Below are positions 34,423 to 44,230 of a stretch of DNA of 64,000 nt, piece by piece. The stretch is taken from assembly GCF_001885735.1 (NCBI RefSeq), contig NZ_JXKG01000004.1, forward strand, positions 62,001 through 126,000, read 5' to 3'. Source of the stretch: Enterococcus canintestini (GTDB lineage: Bacteria > Bacillota > Bacilli > Lactobacillales > Enterococcaceae). Positions within the stretch are counted from its first letter, which is position 1; every line of letters begins with the position of its first letter. The translations under genes and the position numbers were made by a program. Below the pieces are notes generated by a model, which was given only the letters and a program-made list of their open reading frames with translations, was not told the origin of the DNA and ran no database searches.

Positions 34423-35220
34423 ATGAATCCTGTATCACCATTATTTTCAAAAATTGACACATCGATTGAAAAGAAAGTTGATTTAATTCAAGGCAGTTAC
34501 TTCCGGTATGCGGTCCGTGCAATTTTAGCTTGTTTGTTTTTAGGTTTGGGAACAGCAGTGGCATTTGCAATCGCTATGAAAGGCGAGCATATTGTGCCAG
34601 GTTTGGGTAAGATGTTATATGCCTTCATGTTCAGTTGGTCACTTGTGATGATTTTGTATTTGAATGCGGAATTAGGTACTTCAAATATGCTATATATGAC
34701 AGTTGGTGTTTATCGTAAACGTTTGAATTTTGGCTTGGCTACGAAGATTTTATTTTCTTGTATTTTATTTAATTTAATTGGTGGTTTAGTGGTAGGCTTT
34801 TTAATCGCACAAACAGGACCATTCCAAGGGCTAGAACCTGATAACTTCTTTTTTACTTCAATTACAGGTAAATTGGAAAAATCAACCGTGCAAATTTTGA
34901 TCGAAGCAATGTTTGCCAATATTGTCGTGAATACAGCCGTTTTAATCAGCATGCGCATGAAAGACGATGCTGGTAAAGTAGCAGCGATTATCTTCATTAT
35001 TTTTATCTTTGCCTTTTTAGGATATGAACACGTTATTGCAAACTTCCCGGCTTTTTCATTAGCTTATTTTGCTTCTGGTGGTGCCATTGAAGGAATGACA
35101 GCCGGAGCCGTTTTACACAACCTTATTTGCGCCTTAATCGGGAACTACATTGGGGGCGGTCTGGTTATGGGCTTAGGCTTTGCATGGTTAAATAATTCTA
35201 AATCTATTTATGTTGACTAA
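34423..35220 (+). CDS. Formate/nitrite transporter (FNT) family channel
   Basis: A 265-residue membrane protein of the FNT family, pentameric channels for formate, nitrite or lactate-like anions. Six hydrophobic segments are visible. Half-helix regions such as LNAELGTSNMLYMTVG (about residues 79-94) and MFANIVVNTAVLISMRMKDDAGK (about 166-188, with the conserved N-(I/V)VNT-type motif) match the family. AGAGGAG precedes the ATG. Single gene ended by a long hairpin. Formate export is the likeliest role in a fermenter, but the substrate cannot be fixed. Confidence 0.88.
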   Translation: MNPVSPLFSKIDTSIEKKVDLIQGSYFRYAVRAILACLFLGLGTAVAFAIAMKGEHIVPGLGKMLYAFMFSWSLVMILYLNAELGTSNMLYMTVGVYRKRLNFGLATKILFSCILFNLIGGLVVGFLIAQTGPFQGLEPDNFFFTSITGKLEKSTVQILIEAMFANIVVNTAVLISMRMKDDAGKVAAIIFIIFIFAFLGYEHVIANFPAFSLAYFASGGAIEGMTAGAVLHNLICALIGNYIGGGLVMGLGFAWLNNSKSIYVD

Positions 35221-35228
35221 TATTTAAC

Positions 35229-35300
35229 GGCTATAACAATAAGTAGTGGTAAATCGTTAAAAGATTTTACCCACCGCTTGTTGTTATAGTCGCTTTTTTA
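35229..35300 (+). terminator. Terminator after the FNT gene
   Basis: GGCTATAACAATAAG...GTGGTAAATC pairs with GATTTTACCCACCGCTTGTTGTTATAGTCGC, followed by TTTTTTA. Confidence 0.88.
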
Positions 35301-35408
35301 TTTTCTAAGCGGAGTTTAAAAAGGAGAAGTCTTGCTTGTTTTAAAGATTACTTTTACAATTAGTTTTGAACGATTGGAAAACGCTATAATTTTTCGTAAG
35401 GAGATTTT

Positions 35409-36065
35409 ATGTCACGATTATCTTTTGACCCTGACCCAATCAAAGCTACGCCAATGGCAAAATATATGAAAAATAAGTTTCTTTTTTTGGGTGTTCAAAA
35501 ACCACTACGAGCAAAAGCGGAAAAAGAGTTGCTAAAAGAAAGTCTTACATGGTCAGTGGCTAAATTACAAACTGAGATTTTTTATTATTACCAGTTAGAG
35601 GCACGAGAATATCAATATTTAGCCATTGATTTATTTAATCAAAATGTTCTACGCCTCAATTTAGAAGAGTTGGCAGAATATGTACCATTAGTCGCTACCA
35701 AAGAATGGTGGGATAGCATTGATGCGTGGCGTAAGGGCTTTAATGATTATATTAAAGCTTATCCGGAAAGTTTAACGGAAGTCTTTAGCTGGTTTTACCA
35801 AGCTGAGGATTTTTGGTTAAGACGAATTAGTATTACGTTACAATTGCAAAGTAAAATAAAGACGGACTTGTCTTTGTTAGAGCAGGCGATTTTATTTGAT
35901 CAACAGACGCCTGAATTTTTTATTCAAAAAGCGATTGGCTGGGCGTTGCGGGAGTATATTAAAACAAATCCAGTCTATGTCACAAATTTTATTGCCCAAA
36001 ATAATTTAAGTCGGCTTGCTGTGAGAGAAGGCAGTAAGCATCTAAAGAAAGCGAGTAAAAAATGA
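35409..36065 (+). CDS. DNA alkylation repair enzyme, AlkD-like
   Basis: A 218-residue all-helical protein. The pattern of paired helices and the central VATKEWWDSIDAW motif (about residues 96-108) match the HEAT-repeat DNA glycosylase family AlkC/AlkD, which removes N3- and N7-alkyl purines. Near the C-terminus AIGWALREYIKTNP is another family block. AAGGAG precedes the ATG. It overlaps the next gene by 4 bases. Confidence 0.87.
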   Translation: MSRLSFDPDPIKATPMAKYMKNKFLFLGVQKPLRAKAEKELLKESLTWSVAKLQTEIFYYYQLEAREYQYLAIDLFNQNVLRLNLEELAEYVPLVATKEWWDSIDAWRKGFNDYIKAYPESLTEVFSWFYQAEDFWLRRISITLQLQSKIKTDLSLLEQAILFDQQTPEFFIQKAIGWALREYIKTNPVYVTNFIAQNNLSRLAVREGSKHLKKASKK

Positions 36066-36838
36066 AACGAAAATTAATTGCCTTTGATATTGATGGAACA
36101 TTGTTGAATAGTCAAAAAGAAGCGTTGGCTAGTACGAAAAAAGCATTGGAAAGATTGCGAAATAACGGCCATTTAGTCATGGTAGCGACTGGACGGAGCC
36201 GGTTTCTGGCCCAACCTGTTTTAACCGAATTAAATTTTCACAACTACATTGTCTGTAATGGATCAGCTGCCTTTTTGGATCATAAACAAGTCTATAAACA
36301 TTTATTAGACCAAGAGCAATTGACTGCTTTTGTGGCGGAAATGGATCAATTAAAGATCGATACGGCTTTTATTGGCATGGATGCTATGCGCCGTCATAGC
36401 GATTTTGATGTACCTAGAATGGATGAAGCAATGCGCTCTTTTGGTTCTCATGTGCCAAAACAAGATGTAAATTTCAAAAACCAACAAGAAATTTATCAAG
36501 CATTAGCTTATTACGATGATAGTTATGAAGGCTTTTTTGATGAAAAATATCCTGCTTTGCGTTTTGTGCGCTGGCATGAAAAATGTGTGGATGTAATTCC
36601 TGAAAATGGCTCGAAAGCTGCCACTATTATCCACTTAGGTGAAACACTTGGCATTGACCGCAGTGACATTATTACGTTTGGTGATGGTCAAAATGATAAA
36701 GAAATGTTAGCCGCAGCTGGTGTAGGTGTGGCAATGGGAAATGCAACTGCAGATGTTAAAGATGTGGCTAATTTTGTGACAGCTTCAAATGATGAAGATG
36801 GAATCTTTCACGCGTTGAAAGAATTTGCGTTGATTTAA
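36062..36838 (+). CDS. Cof-type HAD-superfamily phosphatase
   Basis: A 258-residue cytosolic phosphatase. HAD motif I is FDIDGTLLNS (about residues 8-17), motif II VATGRS, and motif IV GDGQNDKEMLAAAGVGVAMGNA (about 208-229). The C2-type cap between them is typical of Cof/YcsE enzymes acting on sugar phosphates or cofactors. It overlaps the alkD-like gene (ATGA) and precedes mgsA by 16 bases. Confidence 0.9.
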   Translation: MKRKLIAFDIDGTLLNSQKEALASTKKALERLRNNGHLVMVATGRSRFLAQPVLTELNFHNYIVCNGSAAFLDHKQVYKHLLDQEQLTAFVAEMDQLKIDTAFIGMDAMRRHSDFDVPRMDEAMRSFGSHVPKQDVNFKNQQEIYQALAYYDDSYEGFFDEKYPALRFVRWHEKCVDVIPENGSKAATIIHLGETLGIDRSDIITFGDGQNDKEMLAAAGVGVAMGNATADVKDVANFVTASNDEDGIFHALKEFALI

Positions 36839-36854
36839 TTAGGAGGTGCTAAAG

Positions 36855-37277
36855 ATGAAAATTGCTTTAATTGCTCACGATCGCAAAAAAGATTTGATGG
36901 TGCAAATGACAACTGCCTACAAAGAAATTCTCGCGCAACATGAATTATATGCCACCGGCACAACCGGTCAGAGAATTGCTGAAGCTACTGGTTTAAAGGT
37001 GCATCGATATAAATCTGGGCCTTTAGGAGGCGACCAACAAATCGGCGCGATGTTAGCCGCAGACGATTTGGATATGGTAATATTCTTGCGCGATCCTTTA
37101 GCAGCACAACCCCATGAACCAGATGTGACAGCTTTAATCCGGTTGAGTGATGTTTACGAAATCCCCCTAGCTACTAACATTGGAACGGCTGAAATTTTGA
37201 TACGAGGTCTGGCTTTAGGGTTAGCTGATTTTCGCGAAATTATACACGAAAATGACCAACGGCCACTTTCTTTTTAA
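36855..37277 (+). CDS. mgsA: Methylglyoxal synthase
   Basis: A 140-residue enzyme converting dihydroxyacetone phosphate to methylglyoxal and phosphate, a bypass that relieves sugar-phosphate stress. Motifs: AHDRKKDLM at the N-terminus, ATGTTGQRI phosphate loop, [12 protein letters not shown] and [15 protein letters not shown]. The ATG at 36855 follows AGGAGGTG by 6 bases. Being downstream of a HAD phosphatase suits sugar-phosphate homeostasis. Confidence 0.95.
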   Translation: MKIALIAHDRKKDLMVQMTTAYKEILAQHELYATGTTGQRIAEATGLKVHRYKSGPLGGDQQIGAMLAADDLDMVIFLRDPLAAQPHEPDVTALIRLSDVYEIPLATNIGTAEILIRGLALGLADFREIIHENDQRPLSF

Positions 37278-37280
37278 ACA

Positions 37281-37323
37281 TAAAAAAACGCGTTTTGCCT
37301 CAAAAGGTAAAGCGCGTTTTTGT
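37281..37323 (+). terminator. Terminator of mgsA
   Basis: AAAAACGCGTTTTGCCT and AGGTAAAGCGCGTTTTT form a stem (one mismatch) around CAAA. Confidence 0.88.
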
Positions 37324-37434
37324 TTTGGGATAAAAGAGAAGATAAAGCACTATTTTGTTAAAATAAGGAACACTTTTTTTTCTTTAAAAAAACCACTATA
37401 ATAGAGCAAGACATTTAAGAGAAGAGGAAAATTT

Positions 37435-38232
37435 GTGCGGGTATTGTTTATTGGAGATGTTGTGGGTTCATTAGGGCAAAAAACGATTACAGAATATTTA
37501 CCAAAGTTAAAGAAAAAGTATCGTCCTCAAGTTACCATTGCTAATGGTGAAAATGCGGCTGGTGGGCGTGGAATTACTGGCAAAATCTATAAGAAATTTT
37601 TGCAAGATGGTGTTGATGTGGTGACATTGGGCAATCACACTTGGGATAATCGTGATATTTTTGAATTCATCGGGGATGCTAAAAAGATGATTCGGCCAGC
37701 TAATTTCCCCCAAAAAGCACCAGGAGTAGGGATGGTTTTTGTTAAGGTAAATGAAATCGAACTGGCTGTCATTAATTTACAAGCCAGAGCTTTTATGACT
37801 GCAATTGATGATCCTTTTACAAAGGCCGATGCGTTAGTAGCAGAAGCCAGAAAACGGACACCGTATATTTTTGTCGATTTTCATGGTGAAACCACCAGTG
37901 AAAAACAAGCATTAGGCTGGTATTTAGATGGCAAAGTTTCCGCAGTTGTTGGTACCCATACACATGTACAAACAAATGATGGGCGCATCTTACCAAAAGG
38001 TACTGCCTTTTTAAGTGATGTGGGCATGACAGGACCGTACGATGGTATCTTAGGTATGAAAAAAGAAGGGGTTATTGAACGTTTTTTAACTGCATTACCC
38101 CAACGTTTTGAAGTTGTAGAAGAAGGCCGTAGTATTTTGTCGGCTTGTGTGATTGAAATTGATGAAAAAACTGGGCATGCTAAAAAAATTGAGACGATTC
38201 AAATTTCAGCAGATCGTCCTTTTTATGAATAG
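37435..38232 (+). CDS. ymdB: YmdB-family metallophosphoesterase
   Basis: A 265-residue enzyme of the YmdB family, in which the Bacillus member hydrolyses 2',3'-cyclic nucleotides and affects biofilm and motility choices. Motifs: IGDVVGSLG, NGENAAGGRGIT, GNHTWDN, DFHGETTSEK and GTHTHVQTNDG. GTG start after GAGAAGAGGAA. It is followed by ymcA then mutS-mutL, an order seen widely in Bacilli. Confidence 0.94.
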   Translation: MRVLFIGDVVGSLGQKTITEYLPKLKKKYRPQVTIANGENAAGGRGITGKIYKKFLQDGVDVVTLGNHTWDNRDIFEFIGDAKKMIRPANFPQKAPGVGMVFVKVNEIELAVINLQARAFMTAIDDPFTKADALVAEARKRTPYIFVDFHGETTSEKQALGWYLDGKVSAVVGTHTHVQTNDGRILPKGTAFLSDVGMTGPYDGILGMKKEGVIERFLTALPQRFEVVEEGRSILSACVIEIDEKTGHAKKIETIQISADRPFYE

Positions 38233-38241
38233 GAAGAACAG

Positions 38242-38619
38242 ATGGAAAAATTTGAACCTAAAATAACTGCTGGGTTAAATGAACTAACTAAAGCTCTAGC
38301 AGAAAATGAGATTGTAAAAGATTATCGCCAAATTGCGCGAAAAGTGGCGAATAATTCTCGCTTGCAAGATTTGGAAGAAAAAATAAAAGCAGCGCAACAA
38401 GAAGCTGTTCAATTTGCTCACTATGGCAAACCTGAAGCCGAAAAAATGGCTCTTATAAAAGCTGAGCATTATCAAAAGGAATATGAAAATCATCCTTTAG
38501 TCATTGCTTATCGGGAAAAGTTGATACTAGCAAATGATTTGTTGCACTTTTTGACTGATAACATTTCCCAAAATGTTAATCAGGCAATAGATAAACTGGC
38601 TGATAAAGAGATTGAATAA
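38242..38619 (+). CDS. ymcA: YmcA/YlbF-family protein (RicA-like)
   Basis: A 125-residue all-helical protein of the YlbF/YmcA family. In Bacillus, RicA works with YlbF and YaaT in an iron-sulfur complex that helps RNase Y process mRNA. The family's helix pattern is clear (EIVKDYRQIARKVANNSRLQDLEEKIKAAQQEAV). The three C-terminal cysteines of some members are not present. It is 9 bases after ymdB. Confidence 0.82.
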   Translation: MEKFEPKITAGLNELTKALAENEIVKDYRQIARKVANNSRLQDLEEKIKAAQQEAVQFAHYGKPEAEKMALIKAEHYQKEYENHPLVIAYREKLILANDLLHFLTDNISQNVNQAIDKLADKEIE

Positions 38620-38721
38620 ATGCTCTAAGTAAATTTTGCTTAGTGCGTGCGTAATCCTTTTAAAAAGTAGACAATCATAAATAAATTACAGTAAAAAAGG
38701 CGAATTGAAGGAGGAGCTTTA

Positions 38722-41277
38722 ATGCCTCAAAAGACCAAAAATACACCGATGATGGAACAATATTTAAAGATAAAAGCCAATTATCAAGATGCTTTTTTAT
38801 TTTATCGTCTAGGGGATTTTTATGAAATGTTTTACGATGACGCGATTAAAGCTGCTCAAATTTTAGAGTTGACATTAACTAGTCGCAATCGTAACGCCGA
38901 TGATCCCATTCCCATGTGTGGTGTTCCTTATCACGCAGCTCAAGGCTATATTGACACGTTAATTGAACAAGGTTATAAAGTGGCGATTTGTGAACAAGTG
39001 GAAGATCCTAAAACTGCTAAAGGTATGGTAAAACGCGAAGTTGTGCAACTGGTTACTCCCGGAACTGTCATGGATGCCAAAGGACTAGCGGCAAAAGATA
39101 ATAATTTTTTGACTGCCTTAAGTTTTAACGATAATCAGTATGGTTTTGCCTATGTGGACTTAAGTACAGGAGAACTAAAGGCGACCACTTTACCAGATGA
39201 AGAAGCAGTTTTAAATGAAGCGAGTGCGCTTCAAACAAAAGAAATTGTATTTACGAGTGAGATTTCATCAGATTTGCAACAGACTTTAAAGAAACGACTT
39301 AACTTGGTTTTCTCCAGTCAAATGGAAATGAAAGAAAATGCGGAATTTCAATTTTTAACAAGTGAACTAACTGAAACCATTGAAAAAGAAGTAACTGGTA
39401 AACTGCTGTGTTACTTAGCAGAGACGCAAAAACGCAGTTTGGCTCACATTCAAAAAGCGCAAGAGTATCAGCCTGATCACTATCTTAAGATGGATTACTA
39501 TTCTAAATTTAATTTAGAATTAGCCCAATCGATTCGGACGGGTAAAAAACAAGGAACGTTATTGTGGTTGTTAGATGAAACGAAAACGGCAATGGGGGGA
39601 CGTTTGTTAAAACAATGGTTAGATCGTCCTTTAATTCAGAAAAAACAAATCTTTGCTCGTCAAGAAATGGTGCAATCTCTCTTAGATAGTTATTTTGAAC
39701 GTGCTGATTTACAAGAGAATTTAACTAAAGTATATGATCTGGAACGCTTAGCTGGACGAGTAGCTTTTGGCAACGTAAATGGCCGCGATTTATTACAGTT
39801 AAAAACTTCATTGGTTCAAGTACCACAAATTCGCACACTGCTAAACGGCATTAATACTGGCGCTTGGAATGATCTACTACTGGATTTAGAGCCTTTGGAT
39901 GATTTGGTTACGTTAATTGAACAAGCGATTAATGAAGAGGCGCCATTAGCGATTACAGAAGGTAATGTTATAAAAGACGGTTTTAATGACCAATTGGATC
40001 AATACCGTTTGGCGATGCGCAATGGGAAACAATGGTTAGCGAAACTAGAAGCAAGTGAACGGGAAGCTACTGGCATTAAAAATTTAAAAGTAGGATTTAA
40101 TCGCGTTTTTGGTTACTATATTGAGATTACAAAAGCGAATTTGGGCAATTTAGCTGAAGGCCGCTATGAGCGCAAACAAACGCTGGCAAATGCAGAACGT
40201 TTTATTACCCCAGAGTTGAAAAAGCTGGAAACACAAATTTTAGAAGCCGAAGAAAAATCTGTTGATTTGGAATATCAGCTCTTTTTAGCTGTGCGAGAAG
40301 AAATTAAACAAGCGATTACGCGCCTGCAAAAATTAGCCAAAGCCTTAAGTGAAGTTGACGTTTTACAAAGTTTTGCGACCATTGCAGAACGTTATCAATA
40401 TGTTCGTCCGCAGCTAAACAATCAACATGAGTTAACGATTAAAGAAGGTCGTCATCCCGTGGTGGAAAAAGTTTTGGGGCATCAAGAATATATTCCCAAT
40501 TCGATTACAATGGATCAAGAAACGCTGATCCTATTAATAACTGGACCAAATATGTCGGGGAAAAGTACGTATATGCGCCAGTTAGCACTGACGGTGATTA
40601 TGGCACAAATGGGAAGTTTTGTGCCGGCTGAAAGTGCTAATTTACCCGTTTTTGATCGGATTTTTACCCGAATTGGTGCCAGCGATGATTTAATTGCCGG
40701 TCAAAGTACCTTTATGGTGGAGATGATGGAAGCCAATCAGGCCCTTCGTCATGCAACTAATAATAGTCTAATTTTATTTGATGAATTAGGTCGCGGGACT
40801 GCAACTTATGATGGTATGGCGTTAGCGCAAGCAATTATTGAATACATTCATAAGGTTGTTAAAGCCAAAACGCTCTTTTCTACCCATTACCACGAATTGA
40901 CGGTTTTAGATGAAGTCTTACCACAATTACGCAATATTCATGTTGGAGCAGTGGAAAAAGACGGTGAAGTGGTCTTCTTGCATAAAATGATGGAAGGCGC
41001 TGCCGATAAGAGTTACGGCATACACGTCGCTAAAATTGCCGGCTTACCGACGGATTTATTAGAGCGCGCGGCAACGATTTTACAACATTTGGAAAAACAA
41101 GATGGAACAAAAGCACAGCCTAGCCAAGTTGCAGAAGAAGTTGAACAAATTTCATTGTTCCAAGAAGTTTCCACAGAAGAGTTGGGTGTGATTGATACGT
41201 TGAAAAAAATCGATTTACTCGACACTACTCCCCGTGAAGCGTTAAATATTTTATACGAGTTACAAAAACGAATTTAG
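38722..41277 (+). CDS. mutS: DNA mismatch repair protein MutS
   Basis: An 851-residue mismatch sensor ATPase. The mismatch-binding F-x-E motif shows as [11 protein letters not shown] (near residue 32). The Walker A loop is GPNMSGKST at about 608-616, followed by Walker B ([15 protein letters not shown]) and STHYHEL. It ends with the typical C-terminal helix pair. GGAGGAG precedes the ATG. mutL starts 15 bases downstream. Confidence 0.97.
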   Translation: MPQKTKNTPMMEQYLKIKANYQDAFLFYRLGDFYEMFYDDAIKAAQILELTLTSRNRNADDPIPMCGVPYHAAQGYIDTLIEQGYKVAICEQVEDPKTAKGMVKREVVQLVTPGTVMDAKGLAAKDNNFLTALSFNDNQYGFAYVDLSTGELKATTLPDEEAVLNEASALQTKEIVFTSEISSDLQQTLKKRLNLVFSSQMEMKENAEFQFLTSELTETIEKEVTGKLLCYLAETQKRSLAHIQKAQEYQPDHYLKMDYYSKFNLELAQSIRTGKKQGTLLWLLDETKTAMGGRLLKQWLDRPLIQKKQIFARQEMVQSLLDSYFERADLQENLTKVYDLERLAGRVAFGNVNGRDLLQLKTSLVQVPQIRTLLNGINTGAWNDLLLDLEPLDDLVTLIEQAINEEAPLAITEGNVIKDGFNDQLDQYRLAMRNGKQWLAKLEASEREATGIKNLKVGFNRVFGYYIEITKANLGNLAEGRYERKQTLANAERFITPELKKLETQILEAEEKSVDLEYQLFLAVREEIKQAITRLQKLAKALSEVDVLQSFATIAERYQYVRPQLNNQHELTIKEGRHPVVEKVLGHQEYIPNSITMDQETLILLITGPNMSGKSTYMRQLALTVIMAQMGSFVPAESANLPVFDRIFTRIGASDDLIAGQSTFMVEMMEANQALRHATNNSLILFDELGRGTATYDGMALAQAIIEYIHKVVKAKTLFSTHYHELTVLDEVLPQLRNIHVGAVEKDGEVVFLHKMMEGAADKSYGIHVAKIAGLPTDLLERAATILQHLEKQDGTKAQPSQVAEEVEQISLFQEVSTEELGVIDTLKKIDLLDTTPREALNILYELQKRI

Positions 41278-41292
41278 AAAAGGAGGCAGACG

Positions 41293-43458
41293 ATGGGTAA
41301 AATTCAAGAGTTATCTGAACGTCTTGCCAATCAAATTGCTGCCGGTGAAGTGGTGGAACGCCCAGCCTCGGTTGTAAAAGAATTAGTTGAAAATGCGATT
41401 GATGCAGGATCGACTCAGATTGATATTTTAGTCGAAGAAGCCGGATTGAAAAAAATTCAAGTAATTGATAATGGCGAAGGAATTGCTGAAGATGATGTAG
41501 TGAACGCCTTTAAACGTCACGCGACAAGTAAAATTCATAGTCGGGATGATTTGTTTCGCATTCGAACATTAGGATTTCGTGGTGAGGCATTGCCAAGTAT
41601 TGCTTCTGTTTCTTATGTCACAGTTGAAACAGCAGTTCAAACCCACCAGCAAGGGACATTGTTGCGTTTAGAAGGTGGAAAAGTCGTTGAACATACACCA
41701 GCGCCTTTGCGTCAAGGAACTAAAATTACCGTTGAAAATCTATTTTACAATACACCAGCGCGCTTAAAATACGTTAAGACATTACAAACGGAGCTTTCAA
41801 ATATTGGCGATATTGTGAACCGTTTGGCACTTAGCCACCCTAATATTGCTTTTCGCTTAGTGCACGATGGCAATAAAATGTTAACGACAGCGGGAAATGG
41901 TGATTTAAAACAAACGATCGCAGGAATTTTCGGGGTGCAAACAGCTAAAAAAATGTTAGATCTTGTAGCACAAGACTTAGATTTTACGGTGAAAGGCTAC
42001 ATTTCATTACCAGAAGTAACTCGGGCAAGTCGTAATTATATCTCAACGATTATTAATGGCCGCTACATTAAAAACTTTGCTTTAAATAAAGCTATTATTA
42101 CAGGCTACGGTTCTAAATTAATGGTCGGCCGTTTTCCGATTGCGGTTTTAGAAATTACCATGGATCCTTTATTAGTCGATGTGAATGTTCATCCTACCAA
42201 ACAAGAAGTGCGCTTATCAAAAGAACCAGAATTAACCAAATTAATTAGTAAAGCAATTAATGACCGTTTAAAAAGTGAAAATTTAATTCCTGATGCCGGA
42301 GAAAATCTAGACTTTAAGAAAAAAATCCCGCGGACAGAACAAGAAAAAACTGAGCAATTGCAAATGGAATTGCCAAATGCCGAAAAGAAAAATAGCGGAC
42401 TAGCCTTTGATCCCGGTAGTGGTAAATTTATTTACCGTAATTCACAGTCTGTGGATAAAGCTGTGGAAGATTGTGGACAAGTTTCAGAAAAGCCAGATAA
42501 AGAGCTAGAAGAAGCAACAGGTAAACAGGAAAATCAAGGAGAAAATTTCCAACAAGTAGTAGAAATTCAAGAAGAATTACCTACAGTGCCAAGTTATCCC
42601 AAAGTGTCAGAAGAAAAAGCAGATTCTACTCCTCTGCAGGAAAATGCTGTTGTGGATAAATATATGGATGTGGAAAACAGTTCCTCCAATTCTCAAGCTG
42701 ATCTTGCTTTATCACAAGATGAAATAGAGGCAGAATTGCAAAGCGAGTTGGACCATCCAGAATTTAGTCTTCATGATTCAAAAGGTAGCCAAGCTTTAAA
42801 TAAAGCGATTGCTACATTAGAAGCAGAAAAAACTGGCGAACGTTTTCCCCAATTGGAATATTTTGGACAAATGCACGGGACCTATCTTTTTGCTCAAAGT
42901 AGTGATGGTCTTTATATTGTCGATCAACATGCTGCCCAAGAGCGGATCAAGTACGAATATTTTCGGGAAAAAATTGGGGATGTGAGCAGTAACTTACAAG
43001 AATTACTCGTACCTATCGTGTTGGATTATCCTAATAGTGATGCGATTAAATTACGTGAGAAAAAGGAAATGCTCTTAGATGTCGGAATTCAATTAGAAGA
43101 TTTTGGTGCCAATAGTTTTATTATTCGTGCCCATCCAACGTGGTATCCCGCTGGACAAGAAGAAAGTATTACCAGAGAAATGATTGATATGTTGTTGACG
43201 ACAGGAAACGTTAGCGTCAAAAAATTTCGCGAAGCAACAGCAATTATGATGAGTTGTAAACGATCAATTAAAGCCAATCATCATTTAAATGAATTACAAG
43301 CACGGGTCTTATTGCAAGATTTAGCTTTATGCGAAAATCCTTTCAATTGTCCTCACGGTCGGCCGGTTTTAATTCACTTTAGTAACGGCGATATGGAAAA
43401 AATGTTCAAACGCATTCAAGATCCTCATCGCTCTGCTATGGCTGGTTTAGAAGATTAA
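41293..43458 (+). CDS. mutL: DNA mismatch repair protein MutL
   Basis: A 721-residue MutL. The GHKL ATPase N-terminus has [14 protein letters not shown] and [11 protein letters not shown] long acidic, low-complexity linker spans about residues 330-510. The C-terminal domain carries the endonuclease motif [12 protein letters not shown] (Asp544 onward), CKRSIKANH and CPHGRP, so it is a latent nicking endonuclease, as in bacteria without MutH. AAGGAGG precedes the ATG. Confidence 0.97.
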   Translation: MGKIQELSERLANQIAAGEVVERPASVVKELVENAIDAGSTQIDILVEEAGLKKIQVIDNGEGIAEDDVVNAFKRHATSKIHSRDDLFRIRTLGFRGEALPSIASVSYVTVETAVQTHQQGTLLRLEGGKVVEHTPAPLRQGTKITVENLFYNTPARLKYVKTLQTELSNIGDIVNRLALSHPNIAFRLVHDGNKMLTTAGNGDLKQTIAGIFGVQTAKKMLDLVAQDLDFTVKGYISLPEVTRASRNYISTIINGRYIKNFALNKAIITGYGSKLMVGRFPIAVLEITMDPLLVDVNVHPTKQEVRLSKEPELTKLISKAINDRLKSENLIPDAGENLDFKKKIPRTEQEKTEQLQMELPNAEKKNSGLAFDPGSGKFIYRNSQSVDKAVEDCGQVSEKPDKELEEATGKQENQGENFQQVVEIQEELPTVPSYPKVSEEKADSTPLQENAVVDKYMDVENSSSNSQADLALSQDEIEAELQSELDHPEFSLHDSKGSQALNKAIATLEAEKTGERFPQLEYFGQMHGTYLFAQSSDGLYIVDQHAAQERIKYEYFREKIGDVSSNLQELLVPIVLDYPNSDAIKLREKKEMLLDVGIQLEDFGANSFIIRAHPTWYPAGQEESITREMIDMLLTTGNVSVKKFREATAIMMSCKRSIKANHHLNELQARVLLQDLALCENPFNCPHGRPVLIHFSNGDMEKMFKRIQDPHRSAMAGLED

Positions 43459-43490
43459 TTTTTCAAATGGTAAATTAAGCGAGCAGTAAA

Positions 43491-43536
43491 ATTAGCCCGA
43501 AAGATTGCAGTCGTAATCTTTCGGGTTACTTTTTTG
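43491..43536 (+). terminator. Terminator of mutSL
   Basis: CCCGAAAGATT and AATCTTTCGGG form a perfect 11-base stem around GCAGTCGT, followed by TTACTTTTTT. Confidence 0.92.
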
Positions 43537-43539
43537 TGT

Positions 43540-44146
43540 TTCACAAACGAACTCTTGGCGACATTAAGTCGCAATGCTAAGAAATTTGAGGAACAATTTC
43601 TTATTACTCCGCCTGAATGCTAAAGAGTTAAGCGCGTTTGTTTAGCTTTTCTATTGATCTAGCTTTTTGAACTAACTCGCTACGACAATAAGCTAAAATT
43701 TCAAAAAATTTGAGAAATAATTTCGTGAAATTCTAGCTTATTGCTAGCGAATTGAACGAGTTCGGAAAACTTTTCTAGGTGTCTAGCACAGGCAGCAACT
43801 CTTCGGGAAAAATTCAAAAATTAGTTTCTGGTAAAGAGCACCAGAAAACGAATTTCTGAAATTTTTCCAAAGAGCTAACCACTGCCTTTAGCTTTTCTTG
43901 GATCTAGCATAATAAACAAGCTCTCTACGGCGATAAGCCAAAATCTTGAGAAATTTGAAGAGCAATTTATCAAGATTTCGTCTTATCGCTTGAGAACTAA
44001 CCATGTTTATTATGCTTTTCTTGGATCTAGCTTCACAAACGAACTCTTGGCGACATTAAGTCGAAATGCTAAGAAATTTGAGGAACAATTTCGTATCATT
44101 TCGCCTTAATGCTAAAGAGTTAAGCGCGTTTGTTTAGCTTTTCTAT
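43540..44146 (+). repeat. Tandem array of five long-hairpin repeats (R3)
   Basis: Five consecutive units at about 43540-43652, 43655-43776, 43780-43898, 43903-44020 and 44026-44144. Each is an imperfect palindrome around a core like AAATTTGAGGAACAATTT; the third has an alternative, longer hairpin at its tip. Units are joined by the linker AGCTTTTCTNNGNTCTAGC. Units 1 and 5 are nearly identical. Outer stem sequences differ (ACAAACG/CGTTTGT; AGGCAG/CTGCCT; ATAATAAAC/GTTTATTAT), yet each pairs within its own unit. This fills the 770-base gap after mutL and ends about 85 bases before the next gene. Confidence 0.85.
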
Positions 44147-44230
44147 TTAAAATACTGCAAAAGGCTGACGTATTTTTTGTTATTTTCTGGCATAATAGGG
44201 AAAAGTCTTATAAAAGAAAGAGTGTTGTGG

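Noticed and set aside
43540-44146. CRISPR array
   Set aside because: The repeating units are ~120 bp palindromes without short identical direct repeats and unique 30-40 bp spacers, and no cas genes are nearby.
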